Part shown: positions 16,325 through 25,605 of the stretch, in pieces | Layout: each line of letters begins with the position of its first letter | How positions within the stretch are numbered: the stretch's first letter is position 1 | Assembly: GCA_950096895.1 (NCBI GenBank) | Contig: CATNBF010000009.1 | Coordinates: 1 to 41,648, forward strand | DNA: 41,648 nucleotides | Direction: 5' to 3' | Source of the DNA: an uncultured bacterium | Lineage (GTDB): Bacteria > Pseudomonadota > Alphaproteobacteria > Rs-D84 | Made by a program: the position numbers and the translations under genes | The notes under the pieces: model-generated | Databases searched by the model: none | Told to the model about the DNA's origin: nothing | The model's input: the letters and a program-made list of their open reading frames with translations, nothing else

Positions 16325-17407
16325 CTAGAACTGTAACCGCAACCGCACACCAACATCAACCATGCTTAACCGACCACTTTCTGTCCAGTTGGTGTAATGA
16401 AAAACACTGTCATAGGGGGCTTCATATTCGCCACCGGCCCCATCGGCCAACAATTCTGTCTGGGATAAAATAATACTGCCAGATGTTTTTACCTTGCCCA
16501 AGTTGGAATAACGCACAAAGAAATCCATCTTTATCCCGCCATCCAAACTGGTGGAAATCCCCCCTTCTAGCATAAAGGCAAACTGTTCCACTGTTCCCCC
16601 GTTATGATACGCATAGATATCCTTGACCGCGGTTAATGTTCCCGCCGGCACGTTTGGTAACTGGGATTCTGGAATTTCTTCGTACAAGGTACCATCAAAC
16701 ACGACATAGTCGGCAATCGTGTTCAACGAAATACCGGCCCCCACCCCAACATAGGGACGCAATGATCCCCCGGCCAAGTACCCTGTATAAGAATCAATAT
16801 TATAATACACGTTCAGCATGGTCGCATTCGATGTAATCGCACCCCCATCCACCGTTGCGGCCGTATAGGATTCCCCTGTATACGTCTGAACCGTGCCAGG
16901 ATATGACATCCCCGAATAACGCAGATATGAAAAATCTGCACGAAAATCGTTATTAATCGCCGCCCCAACAGATATTTGCAGCGGGATTACACTATCTGAA
17001 TCATAATCACCATCTTGGAATGCCCCCGGCACAAAGAATGCATTGGATTCATCGGCATAATCCGCCGACATCGCCCCCATCACAGATGCCGAATATCCCA
17101 CCGATAACCCGACATAAAGCCCACTATCGGCCAACCGATCATAATCTTCTGATTGATAATACTGACGTCCGGCGGCAGATGATGTGGACCCAACACGCGG
17201 CAAAGCCCCCGTAACCCGGGTTGCCGGGGCCGCCACAACATTATTTGGGCGCGCCTGGGGCATCACCACCGGTTGGGGTTGATAAACCATCCCACCCGTC
17301 GGGTATGCCACCTGATGATTGGGATACACAGGATACGCAGCGTCGGCACCCATCATCGGCACCATGAAAATACCAGCCAAGACGGCGGAAATCCCGAAAA
17401 ATTTCAT
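16325..17407 (-). CDS. Outer-membrane beta-barrel protein
   Basis: 360 aa. Signal peptide at residues 1-24 (cut after GADA), then a Pro/Gln-rich linker (about 25-100) and an eight- to ten-strand barrel with alternating aromatic/polar strands (GLYVGLSVGYSASV, FRADFSYLRYSG, LRPYVGVGAGISLN, IKMDFFVRYSNLG), ending in VGVRLRLQF with the terminal Phe typical of BamA-assembled proteins. This is the OmpA/OMP_b-brl type of small porin-like barrel; no function beyond envelope is assigned. An extended -10 promoter and an AAGGAAG ribosome site precede it. Confidence 0.85.
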   Translation of the reverse strand: MKFFGISAVLAGIFMVPMMGADAAYPVYPNHQVAYPTGGMVYQPQPVVMPQARPNNVVAAPATRVTGALPRVGSTSSAAGRQYYQSEDYDRLADSGLYVGLSVGYSASVMGAMSADYADESNAFFVPGAFQDGDYDSDSVIPLQISVGAAINNDFRADFSYLRYSGMSYPGTVQTYTGESYTAATVDGGAITSNATMLNVYYNIDSYTGYLAGGSLRPYVGVGAGISLNTIADYVVFDGTLYEEIPESQLPNVPAGTLTAVKDIYAYHNGGTVEQFAFMLEGGISTSLDGGIKMDFFVRYSNLGKVKTSGSIILSQTELLADGAGGEYEAPYDSVFHYTNWTESGRLSMVDVGVRLRLQF

Positions 17408-17430
17408 TTTTTAATCTTCCTTTGCTTTGT

Positions 17431-17439
17431 ATTATACCA
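17431..17439 (-). promoter_or_regulatory. Extended -10 promoter of the 17407 beta-barrel gene
   Basis: TGGTATAAT on the minus strand (TATAAT at 17431-17436), 23 bases before the ATG, with AAGGAAG in between. The -35 region is weak. Confidence 0.6.
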
Positions 17440-17482
17440 TAAAACCCGATCGGAAAAAAGAGATATTAATCCTATTTCGACA

Positions 17483-17512
17483 AATAAAAACCGGGTCGAA
17501 TCCAACCCGGTT
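17483..17512 (-). terminator. Terminator of the 17559 beta-barrel gene
   Basis: AACCGGGT (17489-17496) and ACCCGGTT (17505-17512) form an 8-bp stem; on the minus strand TTTATTTG follows. Confidence 0.8.
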
Positions 17513-17558
17513 GTGTCCAATATATGCTTTATGCTTGTTTTTTTATTCGATGACAGCC

Positions 17559-18689
17559 TTAGAACTTAAAGTTCATACGAACACCGGCTTCGACCTTGGC
17601 ATCGGTCCCATTCTGGGACCGGGAATGCGCCGTGTCGAATGTATATTCACCGTACAAGGCCACCTGGGCATGTTCTGTGAACTGATGCGCCACAGACAGA
17701 CCGACAATATATTCATCAAATCCGTCGTTCATATCGGCCAATTTCTGTTCCAATGCCTTTTTCACCGGTTCCAGATCTGGTGCAACCTGGGTTGTGATTT
17801 CTTCGATTCCTTGGTCCGCATGATGGTTGTATTTGAACCACATACCCCCAGACCAACGATCAGACATTTGATAGAAAACGTTCGCACCGGCATTAACTTC
17901 GGTGGTGGATTTGAATTTTGCAGTTACTTCGCTGGGGGCACCTTTGGACGCCAACACCAACGCGGTTGAATAACCTGGCAAAATCGGTGCGTTGTCACCA
18001 ACGATGCGAATACGGCTATTGTCATCACCGAATGTCCGCAAGACTTCGACAAACGCACTGGTGGTTAATTTGTTATTCCATGTTTTACCAAATTTGGTTC
18101 CAAAATGGAATCCCCACATCCCGTTCGAATAATTATCATAGTCAATCACCCCATGGGCATTTAACAAGGCCTTCCCCAGGGCGTACGGTGCGGCCTGTTC
18201 CTTGGTCATACCCGCAGCCATTAATTGCGCCATTGTTGATACAGCAACCGCCTGGTCGCCAGCAATATTATACTGGCCCCGCATTTCCCCCAGTCCGCCC
18301 AGGTGCAAGTCCCCATAAACGTCCCAGATAAAACCGTTGTACATTTTCAAAATGCGGTATGTTGTCCCCAAACGACCCGCCGACAATCCTGTGCGGCTGA
18401 TATCGTCATCATGGGTATATTGCACCGAACCGTGCACCGCCCAGCGATCTGTGATCCCGTACCCTAATTCTTCTTGGATACGAATAATCGGAAATTCAAC
18501 TTTGCCGTCATGTCCCTTGTCTTTGTGTGCGGCAGAATCATCGGCCACCTTTAACATGACACCGTTTGATAATTTGGAATAAAATTCCTTGGCGGTCGGC
18601 AAGTATAATGGATTTTCCATATTTGCCGCCATGGCCGGCGATACCAACATGGACGCTGCAATCGCGGCCTTGATCGATTTTTTCATCAT
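17559..18689 (-). CDS. Outer-membrane protein, probable porin-like beta-barrel
   Basis: 376 aa (or 375 if the second Met, 18686, starts). Signal peptide residues 1-21 (AAIAASMLVSPAMA). The mature part has about 12 amphipathic strands separated by charged loops (RIQEELGYGITDRWAVHGSV, LTTSAFVEVLRTFG, EYIVGLSVAHQFTEHAQVALYG) and ends VEAGVRMNFKF with terminal Phe. No family was identified. It has its own terminator and a probable upstream promoter with two 14-bp direct repeats in the leader. The ribosome site AAGGAG precedes the start. Confidence 0.82.
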   Translation of the reverse strand: MMKKSIKAAIAASMLVSPAMAANMENPLYLPTAKEFYSKLSNGVMLKVADDSAAHKDKGHDGKVEFPIIRIQEELGYGITDRWAVHGSVQYTHDDDISRTGLSAGRLGTTYRILKMYNGFIWDVYGDLHLGGLGEMRGQYNIAGDQAVAVSTMAQLMAAGMTKEQAAPYALGKALLNAHGVIDYDNYSNGMWGFHFGTKFGKTWNNKLTTSAFVEVLRTFGDDNSRIRIVGDNAPILPGYSTALVLASKGAPSEVTAKFKSTTEVNAGANVFYQMSDRWSGGMWFKYNHHADQGIEEITTQVAPDLEPVKKALEQKLADMNDGFDEYIVGLSVAHQFTEHAQVALYGEYTFDTAHSRSQNGTDAKVEAGVRMNFKF

Positions 18690-18725
18690 TTAACTCCTTA
18701 TCGTTTTGATGAAATCATACCGGCC

Positions 18726-18775
18726 CCCATTATTGGCAAGACCGGGCGCATGTCCACACCACCCATTATTGGCAA
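18726..18775. repeat. Two 14-bp direct repeats upstream of the 18689 gene
   Basis: CCCATTATTGGCAA occurs at 18726-18739 and again at 18762-18775, 36 bases apart, in the predicted leader or promoter region of the beta-barrel gene. Such spacing suits two protein-binding sites, but nothing else identifies a regulator. Confidence 0.6.
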
Positions 18776-18804
18776 TAGTGTGTTTTGATGACATACTGAT
18801 TTCT

Positions 18805-18833
18805 ATTTTGCGATGTTTTAGGAATAATGTCAA
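18805..18833 (-). promoter_or_regulatory. Probable promoter of the 18689 beta-barrel gene
   Basis: Minus strand TTGACA (18828-18833), 17-base spacer, CAAAAT (18805-18810). It would give a leader of about 110 nt that includes both CCCATTATTGGCAA repeats. Confidence 0.5.
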
Positions 18834-18877
18834 AAAATCTTTTATCTTGACATCTGTGAATAAATACCCTATGGCCT

Positions 18878-20185
18878 TTATTTCTTTTTGACCAGCTCGC
18901 CCGCCTTGATATATTCTGGCGTTCCACGTTCCAGACGTTTCTGCGCCCGTCGGGCATGCCGGGCTGCCATGTCGGCGTTACCGTTGATATGATAAAATTC
19001 TGCCATGGCCCAATCACTGCGCCCGTCATCGGGCCCAAATCCCCGGGCCATAACCCAATACGCCAATGGTGTTGGGGCCCGCAGAATAACCGATCGACAT
19101 AACGCCACCGCCCGATCACGATCGCCAGGTTTATTCCGTTCGGCCAACACCAGGCCCAGCGCAGTTTGTATCTGGGGTGCATCCCCACCCAATTCCAATG
19201 CCCGTTCATAGGCCAACACACTGTCATCATAATGCCCAAATTGATATTCAATATCCCCCAACAATTCGTAATAGTATGGATTTTTTGGTGCGCGCCCAAT
19301 TAATGTGCCCACCCCAACACGGGCCGATTCCAGGTTTCCCCCACGCATATTTGCAATCGCCCGCGCATAAATCGCCGCATCAGATTTATCAGATGCCGGA
19401 TAACGATCTTGCACCCGCCCCAGCGGTTCCAAATACCCGATCAATTTGGCCCGCACCCGTTCATACTGGGCCGCACGCCGCGCCACTGTTTTTTCATCAG
19501 GCAAACTTTTCGGGGGATTTTTGGCGATATATTCACGTACATTTTTTAACCGTTCTGCGGTCATTGGATGGTTAATTCGATTGGGATTAACACGCGATTC
19601 GGCGGCACCGGTAATATCGGCCATCTGTTCAAAGACCGTTATAAACCCATTGGGATCTTGGCCGGCCCGCATCATTAAATCCACCCCCAGATTATCCGCC
19701 ATGCGTTCTTCATCGCGCGAAAAGGCCATCATCGATTGCGTTGCCACCCCCGATGATCCGGCCAAGACGCCCGCCCCCAACGATGGGTTTCCCCCCGCAA
19801 CCATTAATCCCACACCCAATGCCTGGATCACCATGGCGCGGCGCATTTCGACATCCATCCGCGCCGACATCTGGGCCATATGCCCCCCAATGGTATGCCC
19901 CATTTCGTGGGCAACCACGGCCTGGATCGCCGCCGGCGATTTAATCTGGGTTAACAACCCGGTGTAAATAAATACATCTTCGCCCCCACGCACAAAGGCA
20001 TTAAAATCATCATCATGAACGATATATATCTTTAATCGATTTTGGGCAATCCCCGCCGCATCCCCCAGCGGGGCGACCAATTCGGTTAAATACTGTTCTA
20101 TTTCTGTATCATTAATGATTGCCGCCCCATGCGAAACCGCCCCCCAGAAAAACATCGCCAAAATGATAAAGATACGCCGCCACAT
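18878..20185 (-). CDS. M48-family metalloprotease with TPR domain (BepA-like)
   Basis: 435 aa. An N-terminal signal sequence (1-21) leads to a peptidase M48 domain with HEMGH (93-97) and a third zinc ligand E160 in ERMAD. The C-terminal half (about 260-420) holds tetratricopeptide-like helices (YYELLGDIEYQFGHYDDSVLAYERALELGG). This architecture matches BepA/YfgC, a periplasmic protease-chaperone that monitors outer-membrane protein (LptD, BAM) assembly. ATG 20185 is chosen because it lies five bases after the recG stop and gives a clean signal peptide; an earlier in-frame ATG at 20218 overlaps recG. It is downstream of recG in the same operon. Confidence 0.9.
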   Translation of the reverse strand: MWRRIFIILAMFFWGAVSHGAAIINDTEIEQYLTELVAPLGDAAGIAQNRLKIYIVHDDDFNAFVRGGEDVFIYTGLLTQIKSPAAIQAVVAHEMGHTIGGHMAQMSARMDVEMRRAMVIQALGVGLMVAGGNPSLGAGVLAGSSGVATQSMMAFSRDEERMADNLGVDLMMRAGQDPNGFITVFEQMADITGAAESRVNPNRINHPMTAERLKNVREYIAKNPPKSLPDEKTVARRAAQYERVRAKLIGYLEPLGRVQDRYPASDKSDAAIYARAIANMRGGNLESARVGVGTLIGRAPKNPYYYELLGDIEYQFGHYDDSVLAYERALELGGDAPQIQTALGLVLAERNKPGDRDRAVALCRSVILRAPTPLAYWVMARGFGPDDGRSDWAMAEFYHINGNADMAARHARRAQKRLERGTPEYIKAGELVKKK

Positions 20186-20189
20186 CTTG

Positions 20190-22253
20190 CTATGCCCCGA
20201 TTGTTGTTGACCGATCAAACATGTACATTAAATCATGCACCCATGATGATGGCGTCGTCATATCCGCCGCCGCCCGTGCGGCCAATTTGAACAGATCACG
20301 ATGTTCGCGATAATCAACAAAATGATATTGAATCCATCCACTTTGACGCGTTCCCAATAATTCCCCAACGCCACGCATCATCAAATCTTGTTCTGCGATA
20401 ACAAAACCATCATCCGTTTCGCACAAAACATCTAACCGCTTGGTGCCGTCTGGGGTAATGTTATCCCCATGAACCAAGACACAATACGATTGCGTCGACC
20501 CACGCCCCACCCGTCCCCGCAACTGATGCAAGGCCGCCAAACCAAATCGTTCGGCATTTTCAATAACAATGATTGTCGCACGGGGGACATCAATCCCCAC
20601 CTCTATCACAGTGGTGGCAACCAACAAAGACATGCCTGAATGATCATCGGCAAATGTCGCCATAACCGCATCACGCTGCTTTTTATCCATTTGACCATGA
20701 ACCAATCCTGTATGCGGGAAATATTGCGTTAACATCTCGTGCCGGGCAACCGCCGCCGTCATATCCGTTTCATCACTATCGGTAACCAATGGGGTTACCC
20801 AAAACACCTTGGCACCGGCATCAATCTGGGCCGCAATACGCCCAATTAATGCCCCCACACGCCCCATGGGCAACTTGGTCGTTTTAATGGGTTTACGTCC
20901 CGCAGGCTTTTGATGAATAATCGATACATCCATATCCCCATAGATCGTCATCGATAACGTACGCGGAATGGGCGTTGCCGACAAAGCCAATAAATCCGGA
21001 TGATTGCCTTTGGCACACATGGCACTGCGCTGCGCGACGCCAAAACGATGCTGCTCGTCTATGATAACTAATCCCAAATCCCGATAAACAACATCTTCGG
21101 AAAACAGCGCATGCGTCCCCACCGCCAGCTTGGTCCGCCCCGACTTTAGCGATATTAACTTTTCCCGACGCGCCGCCCCTTTGTCCCGTCCCGTCAAACA
21201 TTCACACACCATCCCCAGTTTCTCGCACAGGGGTTGCAATTTGGCAAAATGCTGCTGCGCCAGGGTATCTGTCGGGGCCAACAAAACCGCCTGGGCCCCG
21301 GTTTCTGCGCACATAACCGCCGCCGCCATGGCGATAATGGTTTTCCCACTGCCAACATCCCCCTGGACCAGACGCATCATCGGAATATCGCGCCGCATAT
21401 CGTCATGAATTTCTTGGATCGTTGTAACCTGGGCCGATGTCAATTCAAACGGCAACAGGTCATAAAAGCGATCCATCAAATCATGCTTTTTCGGACGTAC
21501 CGTCCGCCGATGCCGGGCGTCCGCCCGTTCACGTCGGGTAATGGCAATCGCAGATTGATGCGCCAATAATTCATAGTATGCCAATTTCACCATGGCATCG
21601 GCATGGGGGGATAAATCATCTGGGGTCTGGGGAAAATGAACCGCCCGCATCGCATCAAAAAATTCCCGGGTCTGATCATCCGATGTCCCCAAACCCACAT
21701 TTCCATCCAGCGCAGCAAATATCTGATCCCGTACATTGGCAAAGGTTTTCTGGGTCAACCCTTCGCCCGCAGGATATATCGCCTGGGACCGGGGGATCTT
21801 ATCAGCGGCATCGATGGGTTCGATAAATTCAGGATGGTTAATAATATTTCCCCCGCGCCCCGGGCGTTCTAATTTCCCACTAACAATTCGCCAGGCCCCA
21901 ACCGGCAACTTTTGCAACCAATAATCCAAAAAGTTCGCATTGAAAAATTGAATTATAACCCTATTACCGGCCCGATCCACGCACGTAATCTGGGTTGGGG
22001 ACCGGCGGCCACGAAAACTGCGCCCGGGGCGAACCGTTTGAACCAGCAGCGGAACCGTCACAACGTCACCTGTTGTGGCATCCATGATATTATCAACCAA
22101 ATCACGCCGCCGCACACCTGATGGATGATGCAACAAAAAATCCAGAACCCGACGCCCCGATAACACATCATCAAAACGCGCCGCCAATACGGGTCCAACG
22201 CCTTTGACGAACTGCAGGTCGGTATTCAAAAAATCTAATAATTCTTGCTTCAT
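20190..22253 (-). CDS. recG: ATP-dependent DNA helicase RecG
   Basis: 687-aa branch-migration helicase that remodels stalled replication forks and Holliday junctions. An N-terminal wedge/OB domain (about 60-150) is followed by superfamily 2 helicase domains: Walker A GDVGSGKT ending at T305, the DEQH box at 399-402, LSATPIPRT, TTVIEVGIDVP and GRVGRG. Length is normal for the family. The M48 gene starts five bases after its stop. A terminator lies upstream (22294-22321), so it has its own promoter or reads through from lpxI. Confidence 0.96.
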   Translation of the reverse strand: MKQELLDFLNTDLQFVKGVGPVLAARFDDVLSGRRVLDFLLHHPSGVRRRDLVDNIMDATTGDVVTVPLLVQTVRPGRSFRGRRSPTQITCVDRAGNRVIIQFFNANFLDYWLQKLPVGAWRIVSGKLERPGRGGNIINHPEFIEPIDAADKIPRSQAIYPAGEGLTQKTFANVRDQIFAALDGNVGLGTSDDQTREFFDAMRAVHFPQTPDDLSPHADAMVKLAYYELLAHQSAIAITRRERADARHRRTVRPKKHDLMDRFYDLLPFELTSAQVTTIQEIHDDMRRDIPMMRLVQGDVGSGKTIIAMAAAVMCAETGAQAVLLAPTDTLAQQHFAKLQPLCEKLGMVCECLTGRDKGAARREKLISLKSGRTKLAVGTHALFSEDVVYRDLGLVIIDEQHRFGVAQRSAMCAKGNHPDLLALSATPIPRTLSMTIYGDMDVSIIHQKPAGRKPIKTTKLPMGRVGALIGRIAAQIDAGAKVFWVTPLVTDSDETDMTAAVARHEMLTQYFPHTGLVHGQMDKKQRDAVMATFADDHSGMSLLVATTVIEVGIDVPRATIIVIENAERFGLAALHQLRGRVGRGSTQSYCVLVHGDNITPDGTKRLDVLCETDDGFVIAEQDLMMRGVGELLGTRQSGWIQYHFVDYREHRDLFKLAARAAADMTTPSSWVHDLMYMFDRSTTIGA

Positions 22254-22293
22254 TACTGATATTCAGGTTAATCGATTTTCCCCCCGTATTCAA

Positions 22294-22321
22294 TAAAAAT
22301 TCACCGCCCCATGGGCGGTGA
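22294..22321 (-). terminator. Terminator between lpxI and recG
   Basis: CACCGCCC-cat-GGGCGGTG stem; on the minus strand the run ATTTTTATT follows. It ends the lpxI transcript. Confidence 0.8.
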
Positions 22322-22331
22322 TCATCAGATT

Positions 22332-23141
22332 TTATTCCACAGCCACAATAAATATCTTGGCATCATTGGCCGCCTTGATTACCGCCGGTTTGTCCACAAC
22401 AAAACATGTTTTGGCATTGACCACAATCCCCCGTAAATGCGCCGCCGCAACCGCACGCACCGTATCGACCCCAATGGCCGGAATATCAATACGTAAATCT
22501 TGGCCCGGCTTGGTCATCTTGGCAAAGACACCATGTGAACGGGTCATTTTTTGACGCATATCAACCACGCGATCTAACATGCGGGCTGTGCCTTCGGCCG
22601 CCTCTACGGCGATAACTTGGCGATCGACAACAACACTGGCCCCAATATCGGCCGCCCCAATGGTATGAGACACTTCAATAGCCCGTTTAATATCAACCTG
22701 ATCCGTCTTGGTTGGTTGCGTCTTGGTCTGAACCCCTGGGGTTTCAAAAGTTAATTCTGGGGCCAAATCTTGGGCCGCAACAACGTTTAGTCCGCGCCGC
22801 GCCAGCGCAGCGGTAAATGCAACTGCCATAGAATCATATCCTTGCTGATGTTTCAAAATGCTGATAAAAATCCCCAGCGACCATAAGTCCGGTCGAATAT
22901 CGCGCAGGTTCGGGTGTCCCAACGCCCCCACAAAGGTCAACGTGTTAATCCCCCGGCGGCGTAGTTCACGCACCGCGCGTCCACCACCACCCAAGCGTAC
23001 CACCATATCCGGTTTTAGCTGTGGGTCATAAAAATTTTTTAGCCCCACCACAAACACATCCCAACCCGCACGACGCAACGCATCGCGTGTAAAAAATGGC
23101 AAATCCAGTGCGCCTGCAACCAAGGCTATTTTTTTCGACAT
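22332..23141 (-). CDS. lpxI: UDP-2,3-diacylglucosamine pyrophosphatase LpxI
   Basis: 269 aa, DUF1009/LpxI family. LpxI hydrolyses UDP-2,3-diacylglucosamine to lipid X and UMP in lipid A synthesis; it replaces LpxH in alphaproteobacteria. The family landmarks are visible: N-terminal Rossmann-like KIALVAGALDLPFFTRDALR, RLGGGGRAVRELRRRG, LKHQQGYDS and the C-terminal metal-binding region KMTKPGQDLRIDIPAIGVDTV. The ATG at 23141 gives the standard N-terminus; an earlier start at 23183 adds 14 unrelated residues. In many alphaproteobacteria lpxI sits with lpxA/fabZ/lpxB; here it stands alone next to recG. Confidence 0.92.
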   Translation of the reverse strand: MSKKIALVAGALDLPFFTRDALRRAGWDVFVVGLKNFYDPQLKPDMVVRLGGGGRAVRELRRRGINTLTFVGALGHPNLRDIRPDLWSLGIFISILKHQQGYDSMAVAFTAALARRGLNVVAAQDLAPELTFETPGVQTKTQPTKTDQVDIKRAIEVSHTIGAADIGASVVVDRQVIAVEAAEGTARMLDRVVDMRQKMTRSHGVFAKMTKPGQDLRIDIPAIGVDTVRAVAAAHLRGIVVNAKTCFVVDKPAVIKAANDAKIFIVAVE

Positions 23142-23227
23142 ATTCTTATGGTACGCATAAAACGGGCTGGAATCAAGTTTCAATTTATGTTAAAATTTTG
23201 CATAAAGATGAAAATGGTGAATAAATA

Positions 23228-23998
23228 ATGCAAAAATTATCTTATTTTGTGGGCTTGGTGGTAATACTGGGCATGACAACGGACGCCATGGCTGGATACG
23301 CCCCACGTCTTTTGCGGGATGAAGTGCGCGAAGGCGTCGATGTCCATGTGGCCCGGACAACTGTTGATACGGTTGATGATGCGCCGGTGGGGGCCATCGG
23401 GGGCGAAGTTTATGAATCCCGCCACAGTGCCGCCGCCGACAACACGGTCGTTTATATCCCTACGTCCATGTATATTCGTGGGGGTGCGGGCATGACACTG
23501 GGGGCACTGTCCGATCGCGCGTCATGGAACGGGGATAAATATGACATCTCGGACACATGGACGGTCCAAATGGGACTGGGGTGGAATTTTTCATCATATG
23601 TGCGTGGGGAAATCGATTTTCAAAACACCACATTTCAATTCGATCAGCTGGATGATAACCGGGCCGCATCGCGCCAAATCGGGGCAACATTGTATTTCGA
23701 TTTACTGCGCCGTTGGTACCGTACCGGCGATGTGACACGCCGCCGCATGCTGGTGCCTTTTATTGGTATGGGGGCTGGGGCTGGGACTTATGAATTTACC
23801 GGGGATAATGGCGCAGATGGCTTTTTCGTCGCCCCACGGGCGGTGGCCGGCCTGAACGTAATGATCACTGATCTGATCGGCATCGATATCGCATGGCAAT
23901 ATCAAATGCGTATCGGTAATGGTTTTGGATGGAATGTCCGACGTGGTGGGGTCGATAATATCAATAACATCATGTTAACGATGCGGGCAAATTTCTAA
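23228..23998 (+). CDS. Outer-membrane beta-barrel protein
   Basis: 256 aa with a signal peptide (1-22, cut after DAMA). After a polar linker, eight or so barrel strands follow (SMYIRGGAGMTLGAL, WTVQMGLGWNFSSYVRGEI, MLVPFIGMGAGAGTYEF, IGIDIAWQYQMRIG), ending MLTMRANF with terminal Phe. It resembles OMP_b-brl/OmpA-like alphaproteobacterial surface barrels. GGTGA eight bases before the ATG is the probable ribosome site. It is followed by another barrel gene after 21 bases, so both are in one operon. Confidence 0.83.
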   Translation: MQKLSYFVGLVVILGMTTDAMAGYAPRLLRDEVREGVDVHVARTTVDTVDDAPVGAIGGEVYESRHSAAADNTVVYIPTSMYIRGGAGMTLGALSDRASWNGDKYDISDTWTVQMGLGWNFSSYVRGEIDFQNTTFQFDQLDDNRAASRQIGATLYFDLLRRWYRTGDVTRRRMLVPFIGMGAGAGTYEFTGDNGADGFFVAPRAVAGLNVMITDLIGIDIAWQYQMRIGNGFGWNVRRGGVDNINNIMLTMRANF

Positions 23999-24019
23999 AA
24001 AAAATACCAGGGGATAAAA

Positions 24020-24670
24020 ATGATGACTAAGACAAAAATATTTGCATGTATGCTGGCCCTGTGCCCTGTGATGGGAAATGCCGCCATTATCTATCGCGTT
24101 GAACAAGTGGCCCCGGCCGACACCACACCCGAACGATCTGACAATCGATCATTGACACGTGATCATCGTTTTTATATCGGGGGCAGCTATAATTATTCCC
24201 TGTGGAACGATGATACCCGTAATGGCATCCATGCCGACGGCCAAGATACATCATCATTTGATGCCATGGTGGGCATGCGCCTGTATGATACCTTTCGGAT
24301 CGAAGCAAGTTATATCCGTGCCCAGGCGAAATGGGATACATTTTCTTTGACCGGCGATATCGCCATGATCAATGCCATTGTGGATGCCCGGATCGACAGT
24401 TTATATCGCGTCTTTCGATCCCAGCGACTGGTCCCCTATATCGGGGCCGGTGGGGGGATATCATGGAATTCGGCCCGCCATATTGAAATCGACCGCGATG
24501 TGACACCGGTCGTGTCCGCAATGGTCGGATTGGGGGTCGAAATGGGGGAAAACTTTGCCGTTGATTTCGGATACCGTTACCTGTATATGTTTTCACCAAA
24601 ATTCGATACAATGGACAACATGGCACCTTTTGCACACCAGCTGCGCGTGGGTGCCCGCATAAATTTCTAA
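24020..24670 (+). CDS. Outer-membrane beta-barrel protein
   Basis: 216 aa with signal peptide (cut near GNAA). The order of strands (RFYIGGSYNYSLW, VGMRLYDTFRIEASYIRA, RLVPYIGAGGGISWN, VSAMVGLGVEMGENFAVDFG) and the C-terminus VGARINF match its neighbour at 23228, suggesting duplication followed by divergence. AGGGGA lies eight bases before the ATG. The methyltransferase gene starts only five bases after its stop. Confidence 0.83.
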   Translation: MMTKTKIFACMLALCPVMGNAAIIYRVEQVAPADTTPERSDNRSLTRDHRFYIGGSYNYSLWNDDTRNGIHADGQDTSSFDAMVGMRLYDTFRIEASYIRAQAKWDTFSLTGDIAMINAIVDARIDSLYRVFRSQRLVPYIGAGGGISWNSARHIEIDRDVTPVVSAMVGLGVEMGENFAVDFGYRYLYMFSPKFDTMDNMAPFAHQLRVGARINF

Positions 24671-24675
24671 ATCCG

Positions 24676-25599
24676 ATGAAGACATGTCCATTCTTTGGTA
24701 AATGTGGCGGATGCGCATTTGATTTCACCGCCGATGATTACCGCGAAAAAAAATTAAAGGTATTAAATGCGCCCGATCTAACGGGGGCCCCTGTGTGGAT
24801 TGAACCGGGGACACGCCGCCGCACAGAATTCTGCTTTGCCCCCGGTCAATTCGGGCTGTATGCCCCCCATTCCAAAGATATTGTCCCCATCACACATTGC
24901 CCCGGGGTTGTCCCCGAAATTAATCAGGTGTTACCAGCGATCGCCGCCCTGCCTTTTGCTGCCACTGGATCGGCATTGATCACAAAATGCGACAATGGAA
25001 TCGACATGGCCATCACATCCGATATCCCATATTTCGGCCCAGAATTCAAACGGGCGGTCGAACAATTACCCTTGATCCGCGTCACATGGAATAAAACCGT
25101 AATTATGCAACGCGCCAATCCTATAATCAGCTTTGGCGATCACCCGACCCCTTATCCATCCGGTGTCTTTTTACAGCCCAGCATTCCATCCGCCGACATC
25201 ATGCGCGATCTGGTTGTCCGGCATGCCGCCGGGGCACGCCGGGTGGCAGATTTATTTTGCGGACTGGGCAATTTTACATTTGCATTAAATGCCGATGGAT
25301 TTGATATTTCTGGTACCGGGATGAAACGCGATTTATTTAACAAACCCTTGCCTGGGCGCATGCTAAATCAATACGATTGCGTGATCATGGATCCACCCCG
25401 GGCCGGTGCCATGGCCCAATGCCGTGAATTAATCACCAGCCAGGTTCCCCGCATCATCTATATCTCTTGTAACCCAGATACATTTGCACGCGATCGGCGT
25501 ATCTTAACCCACGGCGGCTATCGCATCACCCAATTAATCCCCATCGACCAATTTATCGGCAGCACGCATTGGGAATTATTCAGTGTTTTTGAAAAATAA
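24676..25599 (+). CDS. TrmA/RlmD-type RNA 5-methyluridine methyltransferase, compact form
   Basis: 307 aa. SAM-dependent RNA (uracil-5) methyltransferase of the RumA/TrmA family, probably acting on 23S rRNA. Fe-S ligands are C4, C10, C13 (CPFFGKCGGC) and C75 (ITHC), as in RlmD. The SAM site is DLFCGLGNF (192-200), MDPPR has D239, the nucleophile is C265 in YISCNPDTFARD, and the general base is E300 in HWELF. The N-terminal TRAM domain is missing (family usually 400-450 aa). It is third gene of the operon with the two barrels. Which uridine is modified cannot be told from sequence. Confidence 0.87.
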   Translation: MKTCPFFGKCGGCAFDFTADDYREKKLKVLNAPDLTGAPVWIEPGTRRRTEFCFAPGQFGLYAPHSKDIVPITHCPGVVPEINQVLPAIAALPFAATGSALITKCDNGIDMAITSDIPYFGPEFKRAVEQLPLIRVTWNKTVIMQRANPIISFGDHPTPYPSGVFLQPSIPSADIMRDLVVRHAAGARRVADLFCGLGNFTFALNADGFDISGTGMKRDLFNKPLPGRMLNQYDCVIMDPPRAGAMAQCRELITSQVPRIIYISCNPDTFARDRRILTHGGYRITQLIPIDQFIGSTHWELFSVFEK

Positions 25600-25605
25600 C
25601 GTCCC

